From the IMG/VR virus record IMGVR_UViG_3300048590_000042, positions 1 through 31,945 of that record: 31,945 bases of DNA. One strand, given 5' to 3'. Source of the stretch: a virus. Positions within the stretch are counted from its first letter, which is position 1. Each line of letters starts with the position of its first letter. Positions 1 to 7,388 of the stretch are shown piece after piece. The translations under genes were made by a program, and so were the position numbers. The notes beneath the pieces are model-generated. The model did not search any database, was not told where the DNA came from, and was given only the letters and a program-made list of their open reading frames with translations.

Positions 1-1094
1 GCACGCCGGGGGCGGGCTGGACGCTCAGGTTCGAGTCTGGTTCCAGATGGATTCGCGGCACGTTCGGGCTGACGGGTTCTGGTAGTGACTTCGAGTGGTC
101 GCTGCCGACGTGGAGCGCGGGGCAGTCTGGGCGCATCTCGACCATCGTCATCAACGCCACGAATGAAGGGCTGGTGACGGGCAGCGGTGCGATCACGCTG
201 GGCGAAGTGACGGTGAGCGGGACGGGGACGGTGGACGATGGGACGGCGGAGGAGCCGCTTTTCTTTGATGACTTCTCGACGGCAGACTTCTCGAACCACA
301 ACGATTACTTCCGGTGGGGCGGCGGCGGAACAATCCCCGATGAGGGGAACACATTTGGTGGAATTATCGACTCAGTAACCGGGCCGACTGGCGCGACGGT
401 TAATGCCATTCGGTTCCAGTACACGCCGTCCCAGCAGTGGCAAGAGGTTCGGTTTCACCTGACGACCTCGGTATCAGAGACGCGGACGGACGGGACTAGC
501 GGCACTGTCTACCCAGTCGTGTGGCTAAGTTATTGGCTGTATGTTCCTGGGAACTACGTTCACGGGTCAACTGGTGACGCGGGACTGAACCAAAAGGGTT
601 TCGCCACGCTCTGGAAAGACGCCTATCTGTCAAATTTTGCGCAGGCCGCGTGGGACTGGATTCCTGCTGGGTCTTCCAACTCACAACTTCGCGCATGGGT
701 CGTAGACAGAAACGGCGGGTATAACTGGCCGGTCCCGTGGGGCGATGACGAGTACGGGAACCCGTGGACGACCAGGGAGTCGAGCCATCAAATATCCGGC
801 AGCACAAGCGAAGCCTACGCATTTCGCCCTATCAGCGATCTTGGGCGGTGGCAGCACATAGCCATCGGATACAAGATGTCAGACAGCGGATCTGAAAACG
901 GTTACGTGAAGATGTATCGAGATGGAGTTCTCGCTGTCGAACGCACCGGCATGGACAACTATTTGGCGTCTCCGATCAACGGCCTTGATCGCGGCTATCT
1001 GCTCGGGTATCACAACGCGGTATATCCAGAGACAACGACGTTTTACATCACTGGAGTGCGATTCGGCCTGACTCTTGAGTCGGTGCTGGAGTAA
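1..1094 (+). CDS. Lectin-like phage surface/fibre protein, 5' partial
   Basis: The reading frame is open from codon position 3 with no stop, so the gene starts upstream of the window; the GTG at 174 is only an internal codon. About 364 residues are visible. Near residues 58-75 there is one copy of the motif TGSGAITLGEVTVSGTG, the same beta repeat that builds the large protein at 4114-6189. From about residue 87 (FFDDFSTADF) to the end it looks like a single concanavalin/LamG-like beta sandwich, with the typical stretch GRWQHIAIGYKM followed by YVKMYRDGVLAVE. Such domains bind or cleave polysaccharide. I infer a virion surface or receptor-binding protein; no catalytic residues are certain. The part after about 260 looks less GC-rich than the repeat part, which suggests a swapped-in receptor-binding domain. 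It ends 2 bases before the next gene. Confidence 0.7.
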   Translation, partial: TPGAGWTLRFESGSRWIRGTFGLTGSGSDFEWSLPTWSAGQSGRISTIVINATNEGLVTGSGAITLGEVTVSGTGTVDDGTAEEPLFFDDFSTADFSNHNDYFRWGGGGTIPDEGNTFGGIIDSVTGPTGATVNAIRFQYTPSQQWQEVRFHLTTSVSETRTDGTSGTVYPVVWLSYWLYVPGNYVHGSTGDAGLNQKGFATLWKDAYLSNFAQAAWDWIPAGSSNSQLRAWVVDRNGGYNWPVPWGDDEYGNPWTTRESSHQISGSTSEAYAFRPISDLGRWQHIAIGYKMSDSGSENGYVKMYRDGVLAVERTGMDNYLASPINGLDRGYLLGYHNAVYPETTTFYITGVRFGLTLESVLE

Positions 1095-1096
1095 CG

Positions 1097-1705
1097 ATGG
1101 CGACATATTCAGACGACTTCAACAGGACGAACGCCGACACGCTTGGCGGGAACTGGACGGTATGGTCCGATAATGACGTAAGAATTCGCAGCAACCAGGC
1201 AAACTCAGACTGGTACTCAAGTGTTTTTTATTCTGCGTCCGCGTCTGCGGACGACCAGTTTTCGCAGATCACACTAAAAACAAACAGTGCTGGCGCTGAA
1301 GTGTTCCTTTTTGTCAGGGCGTCTGGGAACAGCGAAACCGGCAACGCATACCGCCTGCTGCTGAGAAATATAGCAGGCACATGGAGCGCGTTTATTGGGG
1401 CCATGCCAAATGGCGGATATACCGCGCTGACATGGGTTACAGCGAGCGCGACATCCTTTAGTCCGACGCTTGCAGTAGACGACGTGGTTCGCCTTGAAGT
1501 CGAGGGCACGACGCTGCGGTTCAAGAAAAACGGCAGCACGCTGGATACTGTGACAAACGGGACCGTCTCCAGCGGCAGCCCTGGGTTTGGAATGTATGGT
1601 GGAACAGTCGAGGTCAATCTTGATGATTGGTCTGGAGGGGACTTGAGTGGAGCGGCCTCCATCGTCCCGCAAGCAATGGCTAATTATCGAATGAGGGCGG
1701 CATGA
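1097..1705 (+). CDS. Small concanavalin-like (LamG-type) phage protein
   Basis: 202 residues, ATG start with GGAG five bases upstream (1088-1091). The N-terminus SDDFNRTNADTLGGNWTVW and the later LEVEGTTLRFKKNGSTLDT and GMYGGTVEVNLDDWSGG follow the usual pattern of single-domain beta-jelly-roll lectin-like proteins: the DDF opening strand, the 'R.EV.GTTL..K.NG' strand pair and a closing D-W strand. There is no signal peptide or membrane segment. It follows the larger lectin-like protein and overlaps the next gene by ATGA, so it probably belongs to the same adhesion module. A carbohydrate-binding or decoration role is inferred from the fold pattern. Base use is less GC-rich than in the head genes. 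Confidence 0.65.
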   Translation: MATYSDDFNRTNADTLGGNWTVWSDNDVRIRSNQANSDWYSSVFYSASASADDQFSQITLKTNSAGAEVFLFVRASGNSETGNAYRLLLRNIAGTWSAFIGAMPNGGYTALTWVTASATSFSPTLAVDDVVRLEVEGTTLRFKKNGSTLDTVTNGTVSSGSPGFGMYGGTVEVNLDDWSGGDLSGAASIVPQAMANYRMRAA

Positions 1706-2403
1706 GATACCTGAAGCAGAACACCGCGACCCGCGTGACGGTCGGCCCGTTTCTCGACGTGGCGGATGCGAAGACGCCAGAGTTGGCGCTTACGGTCACG
1801 GGTTGTCTCGTCACGTTCGTGGTGGACGATGGTGGCGTTCCGACGCTCGTCATCGATGCAGCCCCGACCGCATCTGGCGGCAACAACGACATGGTGCATA
1901 TCACCAGCGATGCTGCCGGGTATTACGACCTAGAACTGACCGCCGCGCAGACCAATTACGTCGGACGGGCGGTGCTGTGCATCAACGATGATGACGTTCA
2001 CCTGCCGGTGTTCCACGAGTTTATGATCCTGCCTGCGAACGTCTATGATTCGTGGATGGGCACGGACACGCTCGACGTGAACGTGACCTCTATGGCCGCG
2101 AACGTCCTGACCGCATCTGCCATCAACGCCGACGCCCTGACCGCCGCGAAGGTGGCCGACGACGTGGGCGAGCAGTTCGCGGATCAGCTCTTGAACCGCA
2201 ACCTCGCCACGGGCACCGACTCCGGCTCGGCCACGGTCCGCACCGTGCGTCAGGCGCTGCGGTTCCTGCGCAACAAGTGGAGCATCAGCGGCACCACGCT
2301 CACGGTCACGAAGGAAGACGACAGCACGGCAAGCTGGACTTCCGAACTCACCACGAGCGGCGCGGCGGATCCGGTCACGGGCAGTGACCCTGCTTCTGCA
2401 TGA
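1702..2403 (+). CDS. Phage structural protein, beta-rich N-terminus
   Basis: 233 residues; ATG overlaps the preceding stop (ATGA). The N-terminal 120 residues (VTVGPFLDVADAKTPELALTV, then DAAGYYDLELTAAQT and PVFHEFMILPANVYDSW) resemble small beta-sandwich proteins common beside phage tail fibre genes and loosely like baseplate BppU-type N-terminal domains. The middle (residues about 145-200) is helical and Ala-rich, the C-terminus short and polar (SISGTTLTVTKEDDSTASW). I do not recognise an enzymatic motif. Given the neighbours, a virion-associated role in the fibre module is inferred. It overlaps the next gene by ATGA. Confidence 0.6.
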   Translation: MRYLKQNTATRVTVGPFLDVADAKTPELALTVTGCLVTFVVDDGGVPTLVIDAAPTASGGNNDMVHITSDAAGYYDLELTAAQTNYVGRAVLCINDDDVHLPVFHEFMILPANVYDSWMGTDTLDVNVTSMAANVLTASAINADALTAAKVADDVGEQFADQLLNRNLATGTDSGSATVRTVRQALRFLRNKWSISGTTLTVTKEDDSTASWTSELTTSGAADPVTGSDPASA

Positions 2404-2603
2404 AGCCTGAGCCGAAAGCCACTGGTGTCGGCATCGTCTGGCGGGCCAATGGTAAGCCCGCCATTGACGATGGCTGGGTGGAGAAGCTGACGCCCGCACA
2501 AAGGACATGGGTGGAACACGCACTGAACATGCGCGGGTTCCGCCTCAAAGGTAATTCATTCGAGGAGATCGACGATGGCAACTCTGAGCACAAAGGCGCG
2601 TAA
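2400..2603 (+). CDS. Small hypothetical phage protein
   Basis: 67 residues, charged and soluble, with no membrane segment or known motif. The start overlaps the previous stop by ATGA and the 3' end overlaps the next gene by 29 bases, so translation is coupled on both sides. The sequence includes GVGIVWRANGKPAIDDGWVEKL and a predicted helix around QRTWVEHALNMRG. The function is not recognised. Its position between two small structural proteins suggests a minor structural or assembly role. The shadow reading of the same stretch on the minus strand shows no recognisable domain. Confidence 0.5.
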   Translation: MKPEPKATGVGIVWRANGKPAIDDGWVEKLTPAQRTWVEHALNMRGFRLKGNSFEEIDDGNSEHKGA

Positions 2604-2946
2604 CGCGGCCTGTGATGCGGTAGTGGACCTGATGGACGAGGGCGCGGGCGCTGGCAAGCTCGTGTTCCGGACCTCGGGCGATGCGGAAGTGGCGACGCTG
2701 ACGTTCTCGGACCCGGCGTTCGGCGCGGCTGCGACGGGCGTGGCGACGGCGAGTGCGATCACGTCGGACACGTCCGCGACTGGCGGCACGACCACGAAGG
2801 CGACGCTGGAGGACAGCGACGCGGAAGTGATGCTGACGGCGACGGTCGCCACTTCGGCTGCCGACATCAACTTGTCCAGCACCACGATCGGCGTCGGCGA
2901 CACGGTGGCGGTTTCGGCACTCACGGTTACTTGCCCAGCGAGCTGA
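2575..2946 (+). CDS. Small beta-rich phage structural protein
   Basis: 123 residues, ATG preceded by GAGGAG at a good distance (2562-2567) inside the end of the previous gene. The protein opens with MATLSTKARNAACDAVVDLMD and continues with Thr/Ala/Ser-rich beta strands (GKLVFRTSGDAEVATLTFSDPAFG). This layout, a short helix then FRT.GDAEVATL.., is common among small proteins in phage tail/fibre clusters. No catalytic motif is visible. The base composition is strongly GC-rich, like the head genes. A minor virion protein is inferred from its context. Confidence 0.6.
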   Translation: MATLSTKARNAACDAVVDLMDEGAGAGKLVFRTSGDAEVATLTFSDPAFGAAATGVATASAITSDTSATGGTTTKATLEDSDAEVMLTATVATSAADINLSSTTIGVGDTVAVSALTVTCPAS

Positions 2947-2947
2947 T

Positions 2948-3283
2948 ATGGCCGCAGCGGTCAACACCAGCGGTTCGCAGACATGCACCATCTCGACGGA
3001 GCACACGCTTGCGACCGTTACGGACGCGGGGGTGTATCAGGTCGCGCTAGACCTGAACGCCCTCGCGGACGGGTCCACTCCCGACATTCTCACCGTGCGG
3101 GTGTACGGGAAGGCGCGGTCGTCGGACTCCGAGCGGCTGATGGAGTCGTGGGAGTTCATCGGCGCACAGGGCAAGCCGTTGTGGCGGTCGAACCCTGAAC
3201 TGAGTCCCCACTACTTCAAGGTGACGATCACGCAATCGCAGGGCACGGGCCGTGCGGTGTTGTGGGCGGTCTATAGCGCCTAA
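2948..3283 (+). CDS. Small phage structural protein
   Basis: 111 residues, ATG one base after the preceding stop. The sequence reads as a single small beta domain: TCTISTEHTLATVTDAGVYQVALDLNAL, then DILTVRVYGKARSSDSERLMESWEF and a closing HYFKVTITQSQGTGRAVLWAVYSA. The pattern VYQVALDLNAL.DGD/STPDILTVRVYGK is typical of small proteins in phage fibre modules. No enzyme motif. It shares a TAATG junction with the next gene. Function unknown; a decoration or fibre-associated role is inferred. Confidence 0.6.
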   Translation: MAAAVNTSGSQTCTISTEHTLATVTDAGVYQVALDLNALADGSTPDILTVRVYGKARSSDSERLMESWEFIGAQGKPLWRSNPELSPHYFKVTITQSQGTGRAVLWAVYSA

Positions 3284-4104
3284 TGCCAGCCTTTGCGGGT
3301 TTCTGTCATGGTCGATCCGAGACGCTAGGCGTCACGACGGCGAGTTCCACGGGAACGACGGTCACTGCGTCAGGAACAGCAAACGCATTCGGCTCGTGGG
3401 CGTCACTCGGGCAGACGACGTTCGGGTACGACTGGGTGAACCTGTACATGGCGCAGACCGCTGGGTCTGACAAAGTCATCGAGATCGGAGTCTCGTCGGA
3501 CAACTCGACTTGGTACACGATTGCCGAAGGACTGAGGCTCGCCGGTAGAAAGTCCGCAGACATCATTCAGTCGCTTGCTCTACCACTGCGTATTCGCTCT
3601 GGCGCGTATGTCGCTGTTCGGGTCAAGGCCAGCACCGCGAGTCACGTCCTGAACGTCGCGCTCACCGGATCGTCGGTAGGGATGAAGGGCGGCACGGGGT
3701 ACTCCCGAGCCATCGCGCTATACACCAACGCGACCTCGCGTGGCGTGGCGATTGACCCCGGCGCATCCGCGAACACGAAAAGCGCGTGGACGCAGCTACA
3801 GGCATCAACGTCCGCATCGGTCGATTCTGTGTACGTAATGATCGGCCACAACGCCGACACCGGCAGAACGGCAACCGCGACCGCACTGCTCGATATTGGT
3901 GTCGGGGCCTCATCCAGCGAGTTTGAGATGATCCCCAACATTTTCATGCGGTGGACGACAACGCTCGACGGACCACAGATCAATGTCGGACCACTGCCCT
4001 GTTACATACCAGCCGGATCCCGTGTCGTTGCTCGCGCACAGTGCACTGACACGGTTGCGGGTGACAGGACGATGGATGTGGGGGTCATCGGCTTCGTCCC
4101 ATAA
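3283..4104 (+). CDS. Phage surface protein with two related beta domains
   Basis: 273 residues starting at an ATG that shares a base with the preceding TAA. It appears to be an internal duplication: the block from about residue 40 to 130 (WASLGQTTFGYDWVNLYMA, then DKVIEIGVSSDNSTWYTIAEGL, then LPLRIRSGAYVAVRVKAS) recurs from about residue 165 to 273 (WTQLQASTSASVDSVYVMIG, then ALLDIGVGASSSEFEMIPNI, then LPCYIPAGSRVVARAQC). Each half looks like a beta sandwich ending in a hydrophobic strand. No enzyme motif or membrane segment. The fold pattern and the position just before the big repeat protein suggest a virion surface component. The duplication was read by eye only. Confidence 0.6.
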   Translation: MPAFAGFCHGRSETLGVTTASSTGTTVTASGTANAFGSWASLGQTTFGYDWVNLYMAQTAGSDKVIEIGVSSDNSTWYTIAEGLRLAGRKSADIIQSLALPLRIRSGAYVAVRVKASTASHVLNVALTGSSVGMKGGTGYSRAIALYTNATSRGVAIDPGASANTKSAWTQLQASTSASVDSVYVMIGHNADTGRTATATALLDIGVGASSSEFEMIPNIFMRWTTTLDGPQINVGPLPCYIPAGSRVVARAQCTDTVAGDRTMDVGVIGFVP

Positions 4105-4113
4105 GGGGGCGAG

Positions 4114-6189
4114 GTGAGCTACTTCAATAACCTGCTGCTCCTGACCCCGCAGGGGGCAGTCACGGGCACGGGCGAGATCACCCTCGCTCCGGTTGAAGTC
4201 AGCGGCAGCGGGACCGTCACGGGCGCACCGGCTGCGGGTGGTCCCGTATCGCTGCTCGCGTTCTGGATGGGCGGCGCTGGCGGCGCTGCTGCTGCGGGTT
4301 CGATCACCGGCACAGGCGCGGTCACTCTCGGGGCCGTCACCGTTGCTGGTACGGCAGAGCGGTCTGTCACGGGCACGGGCGCAATCGCGCTCGGACCTGT
4401 CACGGTTGCCGGGACGGCTGAACGCAGCGTCACTGGCAGCGGCGCGATTACATTTGGCCAGATCACGATATCGGGCACCGCAGAACGGTCGATCACGGGA
4501 TCGGGGGCGCTGACCCTCGGCGCGATCACGGTAGACGGTACTGGAACCGCCGCCACTGCGACACAGGGCGGATTCGTGTCCATGTTCGCCCCGTGGTTGG
4601 GCGGTGCTGGCGCGATCCTTGACACCGAACACGACGGCACCGGGGCGATTACGCTCGGCGCCATTCAAGTCTCAGGGACTGGCGAACGGTCGGTCACTGG
4701 AACGGGATCGATCACCCTTGCCGCGATCACCGTAGACGGTACTGGCGAGCGGTCGGTTACAGGATCCGGCGCGCTCACGCTGGCCGCGATTGAAGTCGCA
4801 GGCACAGCGGAACGCAGTGTCACCGGAAGCGGGGCCATCACCCTCGCCGCGCTTGATGTTGACGGCAGCGGGTCGGTCGTCGGAAACGTCGCGGGCACGG
4901 GCGAGATCACGCTCGGTGCAATAGCGGTTGCGGGCGCGGCCGAAAGGGTCATCCCAGGCACCGGGGCAATCACCCTCGCGGCCTTGACGGTTGCTGGAAC
5001 TGCCGAACGATCGGTCACCGGCAATGGCGCGATCACGCTCGGACCGATTGCCGTATCTGGCGCCGGAACGATCGGTCGCAGCGGCTCTGGCGCGATCACG
5101 CTTGGCGCGCTGGAGGTCTCTGGCTCTGGCACGATCGAGGGCAATGTCGGCGGCACTGGTGCGCTGACCCTCGGCGCCATTGCAGTCAGCGGCACGGGCG
5201 AGCGGGTCATCCCGGGAACGGGATCGATCACCCTCGGCGCCCTGACCGTCGATGGATTAGGCGAGATCTCGCATACCGGCACCGGGGCCATAACCCTCGG
5301 TCCGGTCACGGTCGCGGGGACGGCGGAACGTAGCGTCACTGGCTCTGGAGCCCTGACGCTCGGTGCGCTGGAAGTCGACGGAACGGGAACGGTCAGCGGC
5401 TCAGGCGGTGGCTTCAAGTCACTGCTGGGCTTCTGGCTCGGCGGCGCTGGCGGTGGCGTTGGCGTTGCCGGAACGGGTGAGATCACCCTCGGCACGATTA
5501 CCGTATCAGGGACGGCAGAACGCTCCGTCACTGGTTCGGGCGCGATTACCTTCGGCCCGATTGAGATTGACGGCACTGGCACCGTCAGCAGCGGCGGCGG
5601 ATTCGTTTCGCTGCTCGGCTTCTGGCTGGGCGGTATCGGTGCGACTGCTTACACGCCGGGAGAGGTCACCGGCTCTGGTGCCCTGACCCTCGGCGCCATG
5701 ACCGTTGCCGGAACCGGCACGGTCGGCGGCGAGATCGGCGGCGGCGGCGACATCGGTGAGGAAATCACCGGCACAGGGTCAATCACCCTTGCCGCCCTGA
5801 CCGTATCCGGCACGGCCGAACGGTCGGTGGTCGGGTCAGGGGCGATCACCCTGGCCGCGCTCGAGCTGGCCGGCACGGGCGACACGGTTGCTGGTCCAAT
5901 CGGCACGGGAGCTATTACGCTCGGCGGCCTCACCGTTTCCGGTGCAGGAACGATCGGGCGTGTCGCGTCCGGGGACATCGTTCTCGGGGCGATTCAGGTC
6001 AGCGGCACAGCGCCCCCAGCCCTGCGCCCGTATGCCGTGGTGGCGGTGCAGCAAGAGTCTCGCATCGTTTACCTCGACATCGAGGACAGATTGGCTCGAG
6101 CCGATCAGGCATCAAGGGCCGTGATCGACCAAAGAGAGCCGCGAACCATAACCCCGCGGGGCGGTTCGCGGCATATACACGTGAACTGA
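4114..6189 (+). CDS. Large tandem-beta-repeat phage surface protein with FWLGG inserts
   Basis: 691 residues, GTG start preceded by AGGGGGCGAG. Nearly all of it consists of about 24 tandem units of about 21 residues on the pattern (T/S/P)G(T/S)GxITLGxIxVxGTxERSV, which should form a beta-solenoid or regular beta stack. Four times the array is broken by a Gly-rich hydrophobic insert of the form GG(F/P)xSLLxFWLGGxG (near residues 45, 150, 430 and 495), which could be a membrane-active or packing segment. The last 60 residues differ and are charged, with regularly spaced arginines (ESR, EDR, ASR, REPR). No catalytic motif. Related units occur in the partial gene at the left edge. A fibre or capsid-surface role is inferred; the function is undetermined. 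Confidence 0.7.
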   Translation: MSYFNNLLLLTPQGAVTGTGEITLAPVEVSGSGTVTGAPAAGGPVSLLAFWMGGAGGAAAAGSITGTGAVTLGAVTVAGTAERSVTGTGAIALGPVTVAGTAERSVTGSGAITFGQITISGTAERSITGSGALTLGAITVDGTGTAATATQGGFVSMFAPWLGGAGAILDTEHDGTGAITLGAIQVSGTGERSVTGTGSITLAAITVDGTGERSVTGSGALTLAAIEVAGTAERSVTGSGAITLAALDVDGSGSVVGNVAGTGEITLGAIAVAGAAERVIPGTGAITLAALTVAGTAERSVTGNGAITLGPIAVSGAGTIGRSGSGAITLGALEVSGSGTIEGNVGGTGALTLGAIAVSGTGERVIPGTGSITLGALTVDGLGEISHTGTGAITLGPVTVAGTAERSVTGSGALTLGALEVDGTGTVSGSGGGFKSLLGFWLGGAGGGVGVAGTGEITLGTITVSGTAERSVTGSGAITFGPIEIDGTGTVSSGGGFVSLLGFWLGGIGATAYTPGEVTGSGALTLGAMTVAGTGTVGGEIGGGGDIGEEITGTGSITLAALTVSGTAERSVVGSGAITLAALELAGTGDTVAGPIGTGAITLGGLTVSGAGTIGRVASGDIVLGAIQVSGTAPPALRPYAVVAVQQESRIVYLDIEDRLARADQASRAVIDQREPRTITPRGGSRHIHVN
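4156..6010 (+). repeat. Array of about 24 degenerate ~63-bp coding repeats
   Basis: The DNA encoding the beta repeats of the 691-residue protein shows a period of about 63 bases, each unit beginning with a variant of ggcacgggcgcgatcacgctcgg and ending with acggcagaacggtcggtcac. Units are clearly related but diverged, mostly at third positions, so the array is old rather than a recent expansion. Four units carry longer spacers for the hydrophobic FWLGG inserts. Such arrays can change copy number by recombination, but nothing here shows that this happens. Confidence 0.8.
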
Positions 6190-6198
6190 GGTTACAGC

Positions 6199-6678
6199 GT
6201 GATCCAGACGTTCGAGAAAGACCCAGCCGAAGCACTGGATTACTCGGTCGAGTTCATCGCGCACGCCGCCCGGTATCGTGAGCCAAATACCGACTACAAC
6301 ACCTCGACGAAGGTACAGCCGAAGCGCGCCACGGGCCTCGAATACAACGCCAGCACAGGCGGACGCACGGGTACAGACGAGCCCCGGTGGCCGACGACAG
6401 TCGCTCAGACCGTCACCGATGGATCGGTCATCTGGACAGCCGCTGCCATCAGCACGGCTTCACTGACCCGCACCCTGTCGAGCGCCACATGGACAGCGGA
6501 CACCGGACTGACCGTCTCAGGACAAGCCCAGCAGGGCACGAAGTCCACGGCCACGATCTCAGGTGGAACGCTGGGGCAAACTTACCTGGTGCGGGTGGAT
6601 GGCACGTTCTCGGATAGCACGGTCAGGACGGCGACGTTCTGGGTGAAGATCGTCAGACCGAGGACGGTCAGCGCATGA
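6199..6678 (+). CDS. Fibre-tail adaptor-like protein (Gp77-like) with inserted WPTT module
   Basis: 159 residues, GTG start with GAGG seven bases upstream. The N-terminal MIQTFEKDPAEALDYSVEF and the C-terminal half (TWTADTGLTVSG, then ATISGGTLGQTYLVRVDGTF and FWVKIVRP) resemble the small adaptor proteins that join fibres to the tail, typically 'W.AD.GLTVS...T.t..sGGt.G..Y.v'. Between them lies the module GRTGTDEPRWPTT followed by QTVTDGSVIWTA, a short motif seen in many phage tail and surface proteins. The location right after the repeat protein supports a role in attaching surface structures. The assignment is from pattern memory, not from a search. Confidence 0.55.
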   Translation: MIQTFEKDPAEALDYSVEFIAHAARYREPNTDYNTSTKVQPKRATGLEYNASTGGRTGTDEPRWPTTVAQTVTDGSVIWTAAAISTASLTRTLSSATWTADTGLTVSGQAQQGTKSTATISGGTLGQTYLVRVDGTFSDSTVRTATFWVKIVRPRTVSA

Positions 6679-7310
6679 TCTCTGTTTCGGTCGAAGCGGA
6701 CATCAGCAAGGCCGTGCAGATGCTGCGCCTGCTCCCGCAAGAGGCCAACCGGGCGGCCTATCGAGCGATCAACAAGATTGCCGACGAGGTCAAGCGGGAC
6801 AGCGCGAAGGAGATATCTGACCACACGGGCCTGACCCGGGCAGATGTGTATAAGCGCATGTACGTGAAGGGGGCCAGCCCGAGCAGGCTGATCGCCTCGG
6901 TCCATGCCCTGCCTTCGTCAAAGAACGTGGGCTTCTACAAGGGGGCAGCTCCACGCCAGACAAAGCCGGGTGTCGACATCAAGGCATGGGGTGGGCGCAC
7001 CGTGTATGACGGTGCATTCGTAAAGGGTCCACCACGCTTGCGCACCGGGCTGAAGCGCAAAGTATTTCGACGCACAGGTCCAGGCAAGGACGACATCACC
7101 GACAAGGTGTGGGGACCGAGCATCCGCAAATCGTTCGAGCGTCCGTTCGTCAGGGCACGGCAGATGGCAATCATCAAGCGACGCTGGCCTTACCACTTCG
7201 AGCGATATCTGAGAGGCGAGCTGGTCAAGCTGCGTGGAGCGAGCGCACTGAAGGGCATCGCCAACGTGCTGCCGAACCTGACTGGCCCGACGTTCACTAT
7301 TGATGCGTGA
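6675..7310 (+). CDS. Minor tail protein Z-like (head-tail junction/tail completion)
   Basis: 211 residues, ATG overlapping the preceding stop (ATGA). The N-terminus ADISKAVQMLRLLPQEANRAAYRAINKIADEVKRDSAKEI and the segment TGLTRADVYKRMYVKGAS match the pattern of the lambda gpZ / prophage minor tail protein Z family: a helical N-terminus with 'RA..RAINK.A', followed by 'L....V..R'. The C-terminal FVRARQMAIIKRRWPYHFERYLRGEL is also typical. Members of the family act in completing the tail where it joins the head. Such genes normally lie among the head-tail connector genes, so a position upstream of the terminase is odd. It is the last gene before the HNH cassette. Confidence 0.65.
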   Translation: MISVSVEADISKAVQMLRLLPQEANRAAYRAINKIADEVKRDSAKEISDHTGLTRADVYKRMYVKGASPSRLIASVHALPSSKNVGFYKGAAPRQTKPGVDIKAWGGRTVYDGAFVKGPPRLRTGLKRKVFRRTGPGKDDITDKVWGPSIRKSFERPFVRARQMAIIKRRWPYHFERYLRGELVKLRGASALKGIANVLPNLTGPTFTIDA

Positions 7311-7321
7311 TTTGCTATAAA
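7293..7321 (+). promoter_or_regulatory. Candidate sigma70-type promoter for the HNH gene
   Basis: TTCACT (7293-7298) and TATAAA (7316-7321) are separated by exactly 17 bases, matching the -35/-10 consensus at 4/6 and 5/6 positions. The -35 lies in the end of the preceding gene. A start near 7328 would put a strong hairpin at the very 5' end of the transcript. Seen by eye; no transcription evidence. Confidence 0.45.
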
Positions 7322-7324
7322 GGC

Positions 7325-7359
7325 GGGGCCGGACGGTGCGTCAACACCAGTCCGACCCC
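7325..7359 (+). other. Strong hairpin in the leader of the HNH gene
   Basis: The arms GGGGCCGGAC (7325-7334) and GTCCGACCCC (7350-7359) pair with a single C-A mismatch, and inside them GGTG (7335-7338) pairs with CACC (7345-7348), closing a CGTCAA loop with one bulged A. There is no T-tract, so a classical intrinsic terminator is unlikely. It sits between the candidate promoter and the ribosome binding site GGAGGG (7380-7385), which it does not cover. It could stabilise the mRNA, block read-through partially, or be part of a homing site. Confidence 0.7.
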
Positions 7360-7388
7360 TAACCAACACACCCTATTGCGGAGGGCAT

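Noticed and set aside
4665-5582. Long minus-strand frame of 305 codons opposite the repeat protein
   Set aside because: It is a mirror of the repeats (Pro/Val/Ala-rich periodic reading) with no ribosome site and no neighbours in the same direction.
4156-6010. Repeat array as CRISPR or non-coding tandem repeats
   Set aside because: The period is in frame throughout, units diverge mostly at third positions, and no spacers of constant length are present.
7325-7359. Hairpin as an intrinsic terminator of the fibre module
   Set aside because: No T-tract follows the stem and it lies just after a promoter-like element, so a leader structure fits better, though partial termination is possible.
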